From: Acrocarpospora pleiomorpha
GTDB lineage: Bacteria > Actinomycetota > Actinomycetes > Streptosporangiales > Streptosporangiaceae
Length of the DNA: 64,000 bases
Reading direction: 5' to 3'
Assembly (NCBI RefSeq): GCF_009687885.1
Contig: NZ_BLAF01000009.1
Location: 51,404-115,403, forward strand
In this document: one piece after another, positions 54,154 to 63,239 of the stretch
How the letters are laid out: each line of letters opens with the position of its first letter
Numbering within the stretch: position 1 is the stretch's first letter
Position numbers and translations under genes: made by a program
The notes under the pieces: generated by a model
Seen by the model: the letters and a program-made list of their open reading frames with translations, nothing else
Told to the model about the DNA's origin: nothing
Databases searched by the model: none

Positions 54154-55092
54154 TCACCGGACTGGGTGGACCTGCTTTGCGAGGGTTTCGGCGGAGGTTG
54201 GGCGGATCGTCTCGGCGGCTGTCAGGAGGGTTGTTTCGTCGACGCCGTGGCTTTCGAGTTCGACCAATGCGCCGCCGCTGTGGGTGAAGACCGCGATTCG
54301 CCCCTCCCATCCGTAGCGGACCCACCGATTGCGGGTGGCCGCGCGACAGGGTGGTCCGTTCTCGTTCTTCCACGAGTCGGCGTAGTGCGGCGTCGCGCAC
54401 GCCTCCGCTGTGGTCGCGGTCGAGGCCCGGCGTACGATCACCTGGATGGCCAGGCGGCTCCCGCCTACATGTTCCGCACCGGTGCGCCGGTACTCCAGCA
54501 GGATCACCGGTTCCCCCCGACCGACGCTCGGCGCTTCGGCAGCGTACAGCCCGTGCCCGGCGATGTCTGGCGCCACCAGTGGGACTCCGAGTAGTTCGAA
54601 GGCGCGTGCCAGGTGCCACTGTTGGGCGGGCTCCTCCAAGGGAACGGCCAGCACGCAGACGGCGGTGAGTACGCCGAGCGAGGCGATCCTGGACCACCAC
54701 CGTCTCGTGGGGGCCAGTGCCCAGGCGGCGACGGTGAACCCGGCCAGCGCTGATATCAGGTGCACGCCACCGAGCAGTGAGCGGTCGAAGCCGTAGAAGG
54801 TGGTCTCGGGTGCGATCTTCCATAGGGCGTTGCTCAAGGCCAGTGTGGCGATTGCGCCGGTGAGCGCGACGAGAGGCCAGCGGCGCAACCGGACCAGGGC
54901 CGCCACGCCCGAGCCGATCAGGAAGGCTGCCAGCGTTATTCCGAGGGAATGCGGACCGCGCACGCCCGAGTGCCCGTCCCACGGCGCGCTTGCCGCCCAC
55001 ATGGCGGCCTGTACGGCCCCGACCGCCAGTCCGACCAGCGCACCCCTGCCCGTCTCCCTCATACGGTCATGATTGCGACCTCGCTCCGCCAT
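54154..55092 (-). CDS. Polytopic membrane protein of unknown function
   Basis: 312 residues from ATG 55092 (ATG 55062 also possible). Four to five helices in residues 14-155 (ALVGLAVGAVQAAMWAAS, LGITLAAFLIGSGVAALV, LVALTGAIATLALSNALW, LISALAGFTVAAWALA, IASLGVLTAVCVLAVPL) and a soluble C-terminal domain (PVILLEYRRTG, YGWEGRIAVFTHSGGALVEL). No known domain. Separated by 56 bases from the hydrolase-like gene upstream. Confidence 0.75.
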   Translation of the reverse strand: MAERGRNHDRMRETGRGALVGLAVGAVQAAMWAASAPWDGHSGVRGPHSLGITLAAFLIGSGVAALVRLRRWPLVALTGAIATLALSNALWKIAPETTFYGFDRSLLGGVHLISALAGFTVAAWALAPTRRWWSRIASLGVLTAVCVLAVPLEEPAQQWHLARAFELLGVPLVAPDIAGHGLYAAEAPSVGRGEPVILLEYRRTGAEHVGGSRLAIQVIVRRASTATTAEACATPHYADSWKNENGPPCRAATRNRWVRYGWEGRIAVFTHSGGALVELESHGVDETTLLTAAETIRPTSAETLAKQVHPVR

Positions 55093-55148
55093 AGACCCGG
55101 ATCTGCATCAACTCCGTACAATTCGGCCACCATGTCCCCACAAGTTGG

Positions 55149-57664
55149 TTAGCCGGGTCTGGGGGCTATCAGGTCGATTTCCTGCCACATCGCCGGGTCC
55201 TTCCAGTAGCCGGTATGGCTGCCGATCCGAGGTGGAGCGTCGCCGTACGTGAACTGGCAGGTTGGCGGGTCGGGGAGTTTCTTGTCGATGGAGTTCTCCC
55301 CTTCGTTGACGATCCATCCGCCGATGTAGTCGGTGAGGTAGTAGAAGTTCCGCCAGATGGAGGTCGTCCCGTTCTGCGGGAGGAGGGATTGCGTGAGTTC
55401 GTCGGTGAAGTACGCCGGGAAGCCCCAGCGGTAGAGCTTGCGCATCGGTGAGCCGAAGGTGGCCAGGACGACCTTCATGCCCGTGGGCCGTACTTCGTCC
55501 GGGCCGTCCTGGCTGAGTGCGGCGGCGGCCAGGATCGCGCCCTGGCTGTGGGCGGCGAGCAGGATCTGGGCGCCGCTGTCGTGCAGGAACCACATCCTGC
55601 GCTGGAGTTCGGGGACGGCGCGTTCCGCGTACGAGGGCGGGGAGAGCGGGTGGTAGCCGCGCGGCCAGAATGTGCCGACGTCCCACAGGACGCCGATGAC
55701 CCTTCTGGTGTTGGGGTTCTGCCAGCCCGCGCGGGCCAGGAGGAGCACGGCCAGTGGCAGCAGGGTCGCGATGGCGGTGCCGAGGCTGGCCACCCAGGGG
55801 GAGGGGCGGCGGATGTCGTCCGCCCAGATGTGCATCTCCAGCCAGGCGAACAGGAGGATGCCGATCACGACGATCGAGGTGAACAGCAGGTCGAGGTCGC
55901 GTGGCATCTCGGCCACCTTGCGCGCCCTGCTGACCCGCCCCGGCCAGGCCCGCATCTCGGGGGTCGCCCAATCCGGATTGAACGCGCCACCGTTGAGCTT
56001 GACCGTGCTCGCCACCCACCCCCGGTCGTCCGGCAGGGGCTGCTCCTTCTCGTAGTATTCGTCGGCGATCGCCTTGGCCGGTTTCGACCAGCCCGCCCGC
56101 CACCAGCGGATGGCCTGCCATCCCGCGAAGATCAGGACCAGAATCACCGGCTCGAAGATCAGGTACGCGGCCACGTCACTGATAACCGGAAATACGGCGA
56201 TAATTCGCCCACTGTCCGGGACAGGCTCGGTCGCGGCGAACGTGTACTTGATCTCGCCGAGCGTGTCGGCCACCCGGACGATCAGGCCGACCAGCACGGT
56301 GTTGGCCAGGCCGAACGCGATGGTGAGCACGATGAAGGGCGCGCCCCAGCGGAACGCCGTCAACCGCCCCGAGTTGACGACCCCGACCACGATGATCCCG
56401 ATGGCCACGATCAGCGCCACGATGACCCAGCCGTACGGGCGGTCGATCACGTCGAGCATGAAGTACATGCCCACGAGCGCCGCGGCCACGACGACCAGCT
56501 GAACCGTACGCAGGGGCTTCTTCCGGTCCAGAGCTGCGGCGATCAAACAGACGGGCACGAGCAGCAGGGCGACGATGATCCCGCCGTACACCCAGTTCAT
56601 GACCGGCCGCAAACCCGGCAGCTCATGCGGAGTCATGGCATTCGGCACCACCGCCATCATGGCGGGCTCCAGCAGAGCCATCGCCCCGGCGAGCAGCAGC
56701 GCCCCGATCGCCGGCACGGTCAGGATCAAGCCGAGCCACCGGAGCGGTCCAATCACCTTCTCCGGGATGACGGCGAGCACGGCGACGACGAGCACGGCCA
56801 CGGCAATCCAGACAGAACCGGACCACAGCCACTCCGGAGCCAGGCTTCGCCCCTCCTGGATCCGCATTCCGGGCGCCGATTCGAGCGTGCCGTGCACGGT
56901 GGTCGCGATCATCAGCGCCAGCAAGGCCAGGCCTGCGGCTATGTGGATCTTGCCCAGATAGCGGGTGTAAGGGCCGGTGTTCCAGAAGTCCAGGTTCCGC
57001 AGCCCGCCCTCAAGACTGGCCGCGTTCTGTACGCACGGCTGGCGCGGCCCCGGGTTGCCCGGCGGCCTCACCGACTCGTACCGGCGCTGCGTCCGGTACG
57101 TGAGAACCGCCAGCAGCACGAGCAGCAGCAGCGGAACCACCGCTCCCAGCAGGATACGCCGACCGGGGAACGAAGCCACCGAAGCCATCCGGAACGGGCT
57201 CATCCACCACGAGTCCGCGCATTTGATGTTGCCGCCGCACTGGTAGCCGACGTAGTCCATGGCGACCGCGCTCACCAGGAGCACCACGTTCACGGTGAGG
57301 GCGAGCGCCGCCACCCGTGCGAGCACCGGAATATCGCGAATCGTCTGGCCGTCCGCGTCACGGTGAACGGCCACATCCACCCCGCCAGGTTGGCCAGGGC
57401 GAACGGGAGCAGCAGCAGCCACAACACGCGTATGCCGCTGCGGGAGGTCATGCCACCCCACGAGTACCCCTCGACGTGCCGGCCACTCGCGTCCGCCGTC
57501 CGGAAGAAACCGGAGATATGGTCGCCGCCCACGTGCTGGGGAGCCGCGTCGGCGAGCAGATGCTGCGGAGTCGACCCGCCGACGCCGTGCACCCGTAACT
57601 CGGTCGGTCCTTCCAGGGTGACCGGTGGCGGCACCATGCCGGACCCTCGGTCTTCCGTCTTCAT
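55149..57664 (-). pseudogene. Membrane protein with C-terminal alpha/beta-hydrolase-like domain, frameshifted
   Basis: The N terminus (from ATG 57664: PTELRVHGVGGSTPQHLLAD, then WLLLLPFALANLAGWMWPF) is in one frame. The rest, from about DGQTIRDIPVLARVAALALT, is in another; the slip lies near 57335-57375. The remainder has about ten membrane helices and a soluble end with AAHSQGAILAAAALSQDGPD, a Ser nucleophile elbow as in lipases. The start and C terminus are both typical of an actinomycete family of lipase-like membrane proteins. One base change would restore an ~838-residue protein; it may be a real mutation or a sequence error. Confidence 0.75.
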
Positions 57665-57757
57665 CCCGAAGATCGGCACAGGCATGGCGGCCACCTGGGG
57701 TCGGCGCGGATACGTTGCTGTAGGGGATCGCGGCGCCAGGGACGAGGGTTACAGGTG

Positions 57758-57843
57758 TCAGTCGGCGACTTCCAGGCGTACGCGGCGGAAGCCCTTGCCC
57801 TTGCTTTCGATTTTGGCGACGCGGATGCGGCCGATCCGCCGCC
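57758..57843 (-). pseudogene. Duplicated 3' end of the alanyl-tRNA editing gene
   Basis: Positions 57768-57836 match 59292-59360 base for base (69 bp). The minus-strand reading is RIGRIRVAKIESKGKGFRR and VRLEVAD with a stop at 57758. It abuts the stop of the DUF4143 ATPase gene (57844), so the ATPase gene lies between a complete AlaX gene and a copy of its 3' end. Confidence 0.9.
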
Positions 57844-59106
57844 TCACCGCCAAAGTCGGTCCAAGGGCGCGATGATGAGCTTCTCCTCGAACTGGTAGGA
57901 GAGGTCGCCGAGGTTCAGAACGACTCCTCCTATGAACCTTTCTCCAAGGAGTTCACGGAGAGTACGCAGTCCTCTCAGGTCGGTGTCGCGAACTTTGGAG
58001 CCTGCTTTGATTTCGATCCCGGCGACTCTGCCGTCCCAGGTTTCCAGCACAATGTCGACTTCATCGCCGTCGCGGGTACGAAAGTGTGACGCGGTGATGA
58101 GTTCGTCGGACCAGCTGATCTGTTTCAGTATCTCGCCGGCCGCGAAGGTTTCGACAACATGACCGAACTCGGTGAGCGCCCCGGGGTCGCGGCTGTTGAC
58201 TTTGGCCGCGCTGAGTCCGAGAAGCCAGGCGGCGAGGCCGGAGTCGACCATGTGGATCTTAGGGAGACTGCCAACTCGGGAGTTAAGCGTCTTCCCCCAG
58301 GCGGGGAGGCGATGCGTCATGAATACGGCTTCGAGCAGGGTCGCGTAACGACTCGCGCTACTGGACTCGATTCCAATGCTTTGACCGGCCTTCACGATAT
58401 TGAGAACCTGGCCCGTCTGCGCCGCGAGCTGGCGCAGCAGCCTGGGGAGCGCGTCCCGCTGACGAACCTGGGAGATTTCCAGGACATCACGCATGACCAC
58501 GAGATTGATGTAGTCGTTGTACCAGGAGGTTCGAGCTCGGAGACTCTGTCGTTGCAGCATCGCCGGATAGCCCCCCGCCAGAATTCTTTCAATGTAGTCG
58601 GCCCGGCTGGTACTTGAAGCGGTCCGGCTGATCAGGCTGGCCGGGTTGGTGAAGAGCTGATGGACGAAACGTTCGGCTCGTCCATCGAGCTCGCCCTGAG
58701 AAAGCGGCAGCACGTTGATGACATGAGCGCGACCGGTGAGCGACTGCGCGGCCTGAGGCAGAAGGGTGTAGCGAGTCGAGCCGGTCAGGACGAACCTACC
58801 TGGGCTCATCCCCTTGTTGAGCTCTGCTTTGATGGCGTCGAGCAGCTCCGGAACGTGCTGAAACTCATCGATGAGTACCGGACCGGGGCCGGAGACCATG
58901 AAGCTGGGGTCCTCAATCGCAGCCCGCCTCGCGTCAGGCCGATCGAGATCGAGGATAGGTCGTTCCAGATCCTCGGCGAGTGCCGTCAGCAAGGTGCTCT
59001 TTCCTACCGTGCGCGGCCCGGTCAGGATGATCACAGGCTCTTCCGCAAGGCGTTCACGAAGCACCGGGAGAAGCCGACGCGGACGCAGTCCATCTCGTGC
59101 CTTCAC
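57844..59106 (-). CDS. AAA ATPase with C-terminal DUF4143 domain
   Basis: 420 residues from GTG 59106. Walker A GPRTVGKSTLLTAL, Walker B GPVLIDEFQHVPELLDAIK, sensor FVLTGSTRY, and the C-terminal DUF4143 part with GDEVDIVLETWDGRVAGIEI then KAGSK, which has the D...ExK layout of PD-(D/E)XK nuclease folds. Function of these ATP-dependent proteins is uncertain; they are typical genome-island genes. Flanked by duplicated AlaX sequence, so it probably arrived by insertion. Three operator-like repeats precede it. Confidence 0.9.
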   Translation of the reverse strand: MKARDGLRPRRLLPVLRERLAEEPVIILTGPRTVGKSTLLTALAEDLERPILDLDRPDARRAAIEDPSFMVSGPGPVLIDEFQHVPELLDAIKAELNKGMSPGRFVLTGSTRYTLLPQAAQSLTGRAHVINVLPLSQGELDGRAERFVHQLFTNPASLISRTASSTSRADYIERILAGGYPAMLQRQSLRARTSWYNDYINLVVMRDVLEISQVRQRDALPRLLRQLAAQTGQVLNIVKAGQSIGIESSSASRYATLLEAVFMTHRLPAWGKTLNSRVGSLPKIHMVDSGLAAWLLGLSAAKVNSRDPGALTEFGHVVETFAAGEILKQISWSDELITASHFRTRDGDEVDIVLETWDGRVAGIEIKAGSKVRDTDLRGLRTLRELLGERFIGGVVLNLGDLSYQFEEKLIIAPLDRLWR

Positions 59107-59125
59107 GCCCTCAGTCTCGCATGGA

Positions 59126-59182
59126 TGGGGAAGTTGCCAACCTTCTACTGGGGAAGTTGTCGGCTATTCCGTGGGGAAGTTG
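59126..59182. repeat. Three TGGGGAAGTTG boxes at exact 23-bp spacing
   Basis: Copies at 59126-59136, 59149-59159 and 59172-59182; on the minus strand CAACTTCCCCA. They sit 20-76 bases upstream of the ATPase start, so they look like an operator or iteron for its control. Confidence 0.75.
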
Positions 59183-59281
59183 CCGCAGGTTGGTGTCGAA
59201 CCGAAGACGTGATCAGCGATAAGGGGCGTAGCGGACGCGCCGCCTGGCCAGGGCGCCATGGATGGTCGACGCCTGGCCTTG

Positions 59282-60037
59282 TCAGTCTCCTACTTCCAGG
59301 CGTACGCGGCGGAAGCCCTTGCCCTTGCTTTCGATTTTGGCGACGCGGATGCGGCCGATCTGGCGGGTGGAGGCGACGTGGGTGCCGCCGTCGGCCTGGC
59401 AGTCGAGGCCGACGATGTCGACGATGCGGACTTCCTTGACGTCGTCGGGGATCAGGTTGGTGGCGGTGCGGATGATGTCGGGGATCGCGAAGGCCTCGTC
59501 GCGGGGGAGGACGCGGATGTCGACGCGGCGGTCCGCCGTGATTTCGGCGTTGCAGGCCGCTTCGACGGCCTCCTTGAAGCCGGGTGGCACTTCGGGGAGG
59601 TTGAAGTCCATGCGGGCGGTTCCGACGACGCCTGTTCCGGGGGTTTTGGCGGGTTCCATGTTGCCGCCGGTGACGAGGGCGCCGTAGTCGCGGAAGACGA
59701 CGCCGCACAGGACGTGGAGGCCCGAATGGGTGCGCATCAGGGCTGAACGGCGATCGTCGGCGAGGGCGGCGCGCACGATGGTGCCGGGTGCGGGCAGGGG
59801 CTCGCCTTCGACGGGGATCAGGTAGAGGTCGTCACCTTTGCGTACCCCGGCGATCCGGGTTTCGACGCCCTGCCACAGCAGGGTGCCCTCGTCGGCGGGC
59901 TGGCCTCCGCCGCCCGGATAGAAGGCGGACCGGCTGAGCACGATGCCTTCGGGCGTGGCGTCGAGAACCGTCGCCTCCCATTCCCTCAGGTCCTGATCGG
60001 CAAGTTCAAGCCGTTCCGTACGGCCATGAGCATCCAT
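59282..60037 (-). CDS. alaX: Alanyl-tRNA editing protein (AlaX family)
   Basis: 251 residues. Editing-site zinc ligands HSGLH in MRTHSGLHVLCGVVF and Cys/His in DCQADGGTHVAST; GGQPADEGTLLW is the N-terminal subdomain (AlaX-M/L type). Removes Ser or Gly from mischarged tRNA-Ala. The 3' end is duplicated at 57758-57843. Confidence 0.92.
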   Translation of the reverse strand: MDAHGRTERLELADQDLREWEATVLDATPEGIVLSRSAFYPGGGGQPADEGTLLWQGVETRIAGVRKGDDLYLIPVEGEPLPAPGTIVRAALADDRRSALMRTHSGLHVLCGVVFRDYGALVTGGNMEPAKTPGTGVVGTARMDFNLPEVPPGFKEAVEAACNAEITADRRVDIRVLPRDEAFAIPDIIRTATNLIPDDVKEVRIVDIVGLDCQADGGTHVASTRQIGRIRVAKIESKGKGFRRVRLEVGD

Positions 60038-60105
60038 CCCCGCAGCCTAGTTCAGCCGCTGAAAAGGTCCTCAAGGATGGCGCGGGCCCGACCCGATTGA
60101 TGGGC

Positions 60106-60657
60106 TTATGGGGTGTCGATTGCTTCGACTGTCCAGGTGCAGCCGATGGATGTGATTTCTAGGGTGAAAGTGCCTGGGGTGGTTTGGGGGGTGGTCTTGT
60201 CGGTTTTTGTGCCTAGTTCGGAGATGGGGTTGGCGATGGTTTGGGTGCCGGATTTGATGGTGATGGCGACGTGGCCGGTGCCGATGGGGTTGGCGGAGCA
60301 GTCGTAGGTGTAGTGGATTTGCCAGGATGCGTCCACGGTGAACTGGGCTGTGGTCTTGTTGCCGGTGCCGTTGTCGGACATGAGTACGTTGCCGGTGGCG
60401 GCGGGGGGTTGGGACGCGGGGTCTGCGGCTGGGGTGGCGGGCGGGGTGTTGGGTGGTACGGCGGCTTCCTGGGTTCGTGAGGGTGCCAGGGGCTCGCGGG
60501 CGGGTGGGTCGTCGGCGAGGACGACGTACAGGGAGAAACCGCCGCCGACGAGCATGAGGAAGGCGAGCGTGAAGAGGGTCGCCATCGCGGGGATGGGGTT
60601 GGCGCGGGGCGGAGCGTAGAGGGGTTGCTGGCCTTCGTACCCATATGGGTTTGACAT
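60106..60657 (-). CDS. Membrane-anchored secreted protein, unknown
   Basis: 183 residues. Tyr/Pro/Gln-rich cytoplasmic start (MSNPYGYEGQQPLYAPPRAN), one helix (ATLFTLAFLMLVGGGFSLYV), a Pro/Ala/Thr linker (~55-85) and a C-terminal beta domain (TAQFTVDASWQIHYTYDCSA, HVAITIKSGTQTIANPISEL, TFTLEITSIGCTWTVEAI) with two Cys that could bond. Resembles actinomycete extracellular immunoglobulin-like proteins; no function known. Confidence 0.8.
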   Translation of the reverse strand: MSNPYGYEGQQPLYAPPRANPIPAMATLFTLAFLMLVGGGFSLYVVLADDPPAREPLAPSRTQEAAVPPNTPPATPAADPASQPPAATGNVLMSDNGTGNKTTAQFTVDASWQIHYTYDCSANPIGTGHVAITIKSGTQTIANPISELGTKTDKTTPQTTPGTFTLEITSIGCTWTVEAIDTP

Positions 60658-60749
60658 CGCTCGCTCCGGAGTTGGGGACCCCCTGAAGATCGCACGATTG
60701 TAAGGGGTGTTGCTAGATCACACCGGGTCGTAGGGTGGGAAGGAGCCCC

Positions 60750-60944
60750 TCACCTGGGGATTGTCCAGCCGGTGCGTTCGCAGAGTTGGGCGAGGGTGAT
60801 CTCGGCGCGCTTCCACTGGAAGCAGTTGTTCAGGTGATCGGCGCATTGGCCGGGGTCGGCGTCGGGGATGCCCAGGACGCGTAGTTCGTTCGCGAAGTCG
60901 GTGGCCTGGTCCTGCTGCTTGGCGCTGAGGTTGTGCCAGATCAT
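60750..60944 (-). CDS. Small conserved-looking protein, unknown
   Basis: 64 residues: LSAKQQDQATDFANELRVLG, IPDADPGQCADHLNNCFQWK, RAEITLAQLCERTGWTIPR. All helical with three Cys, no membrane segment. Composition is protein-like, with Shine-Dalgarno GGGAGGA at 60950-60957 (minus strand). Divergent from rpmG. No family recognised. Confidence 0.6.
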   Translation of the reverse strand: MIWHNLSAKQQDQATDFANELRVLGIPDADPGQCADHLNNCFQWKRAEITLAQLCERTGWTIPR

Positions 60945-61020
60945 GGCGTTCCTCCCGGGGGTTGGGCAGTCGTTTCCACCGTAGTCAATTTCGGGGGATC
61001 TGGCGGATGGCGTACCGGGA

Positions 61021-61036
61021 ATGAAAACGGTTCCCG
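61021..61036. promoter_or_regulatory. Candidate Zur operator before rpmG-rpmE2
   Basis: ATGAAAACGGTTCCCG resembles the actinobacterial Zur half-site pattern TGAnAAcG-nTTTCA with mismatches in the right arm. It is 31 bases before the rpmG start. Zur commonly represses such zinc-free ribosomal paralogues. Confidence 0.4.
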
Positions 61037-61066
61037 ATGCATTACACGGCGCAGAGAGGAGTGCCG

Positions 61067-61231
61067 ATGGCCAGAAACGAGCTCCGACCTGTGATCAAGC
61101 TCCGTTCGACGGCTGGGACCGGGTTCACGTATGTGAGCCGGAAGAACCGCCGTGAACACCCCGATCGGCTGACTTTGAAGAAGTACGACCCGATCGTCCG
61201 CAAGCACGTGGTCTTCCGAGAGGAGCGATGA
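61067..61231 (+). CDS. rpmG: Large ribosomal subunit protein bL33, zinc-independent paralogue
   Basis: 54 residues from ATG 61067: [40 protein letters not shown] and [13 protein letters not shown]. The CxxC pairs of zinc-binding bL33 are absent. Followed by bL31B with a four-base overlap (ATGA). Confidence 0.94.
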   Translation: MARNELRPVIKLRSTAGTGFTYVSRKNRREHPDRLTLKKYDPIVRKHVVFREER

Positions 61232-61476
61232 CCATGAAGAAGAACCTGCACCCCGAGTATCACCCGGTGGTCTTCCGCGATCCGACGACAGGATTCGCGT
61301 TCCTCACCCGATCGACCGTCACCAGTTCCAAGACGATCGAATGGGAAGATGGCCAGACATATCCCCTGGTCGACGTGGACGTGTCCTCGGAAAGCCACCC
61401 CTTCTACACCGGCCGCGGCCGCATCGTCGACAGCGCGGGCCGCGTCGAGCGGTTCAAGCGCCGGTACGGCCGGTAG
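61228..61476 (+). CDS. rpmE2: Large ribosomal subunit protein bL31 type B (zinc-independent)
   Basis: 82 residues: [60 protein letters not shown]. No Cys, the mark of the type B form that replaces the zinc form under zinc limitation. Start ATG 61228 or the in-frame ATG 61234. Confidence 0.94.
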   Translation: MTMKKNLHPEYHPVVFRDPTTGFAFLTRSTVTSSKTIEWEDGQTYPLVDVDVSSESHPFYTGRGRIVDSAGRVERFKRRYGR

Positions 61477-61528
61477 CGGCTCCGGCCAAGGGCGCCCAAG
61501 CACAGGGCGCCCAGCGGCCGGACGCGTG

Positions 61529-62278
61529 TCAGGGAGCCACGGCGACGGCGTGGAAGAAGATGTCGCTGTAGGGGATCTTGCGGGGCGTGAAGGCGATCTT
61601 GCCTGGGCACAGGCCGCGTTTGCGGAGGTTGTTCACGATCTGGGGGACGGCATCGACGGAGGGCTGGGCCCAGTCGTGCATCAGGATGATTCCGCCGGGC
61701 TGGAGGGTGTCGGCGGCGGCCACGATCTCCGCGGTGGTGGCTCCAGCCCAGTCCCGGGAGTCGACCGTCCACAGGACTTCGAGGAGCTTCAAGCGCGCCG
61801 CGTCGGCTCTCACCTGGTCGTTGGTCTCGCCGAACGGGGGGCGGAACAAGGTGGGCCGGTCGCCCGTGATCCGGCGAAGTACGCGCTGGGTGTCGGCTAT
61901 TTCGTTGAAGGCCGCGGGTTCGCCGATCTGGGTGAGGTGCGGGTGGGTCATGGTGTGGTTGGCGATCCACATGCCGGCGCGCTGCTGGGCGCGTACGAGT
62001 TCGGGGTGGGCTTGCGCGGCGGTGCCGGTGTTGAAGAAGGTGGCTTTCGCGTTGGCGGCGCGCAGGGCGTGGAGCAGGCTGGACGTGGTCTCCGGGGTGG
62101 GGCCGTCGTCGTAGGTCAGCCCGACGTACCCGTTCCTGCAGTGGAATGAGGTGGTTCCGGCCTGCGCGGGGATCGGGGCCGCGACCACGAGCGCGGCCGC
62201 GGTCAGCGCGGCGAGCCTGGACGGATGGGACGGTACGGCGCAGAGGCGATCGGTCAGGCGGCGCAGGTGTCTGATCAT
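61529..62278 (-). CDS. Secreted polysaccharide deacetylase (NodB family, CE4)
   Basis: 249 residues. Signal peptide with LAALTAAALVVAAPIPAQA, cleavage near AQA-GTT. NodB motifs: catalytic base/metal TYDDGPTP, HxxxH HTMTHPHL, RPPFGETND, WTVDSRDWAG, and final GGIILMHDW. Removes acetyl groups from peptidoglycan or chitin-type sugars at the cell surface. Upstream inverted repeat at 62343-62378 may be its operator. Confidence 0.9.
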   Translation of the reverse strand: MIRHLRRLTDRLCAVPSHPSRLAALTAAALVVAAPIPAQAGTTSFHCRNGYVGLTYDDGPTPETTSSLLHALRAANAKATFFNTGTAAQAHPELVRAQQRAGMWIANHTMTHPHLTQIGEPAAFNEIADTQRVLRRITGDRPTLFRPPFGETNDQVRADAARLKLLEVLWTVDSRDWAGATTAEIVAAADTLQPGGIILMHDWAQPSVDAVPQIVNNLRKRGLCPGKIAFTPRKIPYSDIFFHAVAVAP

Positions 62279-62342
62279 CTTTGCTCCTGGGGGATCTCGG
62301 CGCTGTCGACTGGGGGTCGTGGGAGCTTGGGGACAAGCTCAT

Positions 62343-62378
62343 CCGAAACATTTCGCGAGAATCTACGAATTGTTTCGG
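62343..62378. promoter_or_regulatory. Inverted repeat before the deacetylase gene
   Basis: CCGAAACA and TGTTTCGG arms 20 bases apart; each arm lies in an internally near-palindromic box CGAAACATTTCG / CGAATTGTTTCG. Suggests a regulator dimer site pair (LacI/GntR-type). The remaining bases to 62518 show no gene. Confidence 0.45.
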
Positions 62379-62518
62379 AGCAACATATGACGCCTCCCGT
62401 ATCCGGGCAACCAGGGCCGGACCCCGAGCCGTGATCAGCCCGGACAACGATGAAATGTTCACGGAGGTGCGCCGGTCGGAGACCGCCGACCCACCGCCGA
62501 CGGCCTACCCAGCTCGAC

Positions 62519-63085
62519 CTACTTCAGGACCCGATACCGCAGGTGAGTCGCATGGCGGGATTCGATCACCTCGGCCCGTTCCAGCTGGATCGCACCGCCC
62601 AGGTGCTCGAACAGCCGGGTGCCGTCGCCCAGGAGCACCGGGGCGACGTGCAGGAACAGCTCGTCGACCAGCCCGGCCGCCAGCGCCTGCTGGATGATTC
62701 CGGCGCCGCCCATGATGTGCACCAGCTTGTCCCCAGCGGCCACGATGGCCTGCTCGATAGCGTGCTCGATGCCCTCGGTGACGAACGTGAACGTGGTCTT
62801 GCCCTTCACGACGACCTCGTGCGGACGGTGGGTGATCACGAACACCGGCATCCGATAGAACCCGTCGACACCCCAGCCGCCGGTCGCCTCGTACACCTTG
62901 CGGCTGGTGATGACCGCCCCGGCGATCTGGCGCTCCTCCCCGATGGCGAAGTCCATGCCCCGGTCCTCCTCGACCCAGGCGTGCAGGATCTCGCCGCCCT
63001 CGCCCAGTCCCGGGAACCGGTCGAGGTCCGGGCCGGTGACGAAGCCGTCCAGCGACATCGATATGTTCGCCTCCACAAGTGCCAT
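62519..63085 (-). CDS. Dihydrofolate-reductase-fold (RibD C-terminal-like) protein
   Basis: About 188 residues from ATG 63085 (MALVEANISMSLDGFVTGPD; ATG 63103 is possible). RibD_C/DHFR family blocks: ITSRKVYEATGGWGVDG, VFVITHRPHE, GGAGIIQQALAAGLVDELFL and HVAPVLLGDGTRLFEHLG. NADPH-dependent reductase fold; substrate unknown. Divergent from the sigma factor at 63240, a pairing common in actinomycetes. Confidence 0.88.
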   Translation of the reverse strand: MALVEANISMSLDGFVTGPDLDRFPGLGEGGEILHAWVEEDRGMDFAIGEERQIAGAVITSRKVYEATGGWGVDGFYRMPVFVITHRPHEVVVKGKTTFTFVTEGIEHAIEQAIVAAGDKLVHIMGGAGIIQQALAAGLVDELFLHVAPVLLGDGTRLFEHLGGAIQLERAEVIESRHATHLRYRVLK

Positions 63086-63239
63086 CCTCTTGATCCTTTC
63101 CATCGCTGCGCCGTCCTCTATGGCTTGTTCACCCCATACAGACGTGCCTGCCTGGGGAACTCATCGGTCCTTTGCCGGCCTCGCGCGAGTACGCGTACAC
63201 CCGCGCGAGAATGGGCGTGGCCCGGACAGGAGGAGCACT

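Noticed and set aside
55548..57875. 775-codon plus-strand frame over the hydrolase-like gene
   Set aside because: His/Asp/Gln-rich shadow of the minus-strand membrane protein.
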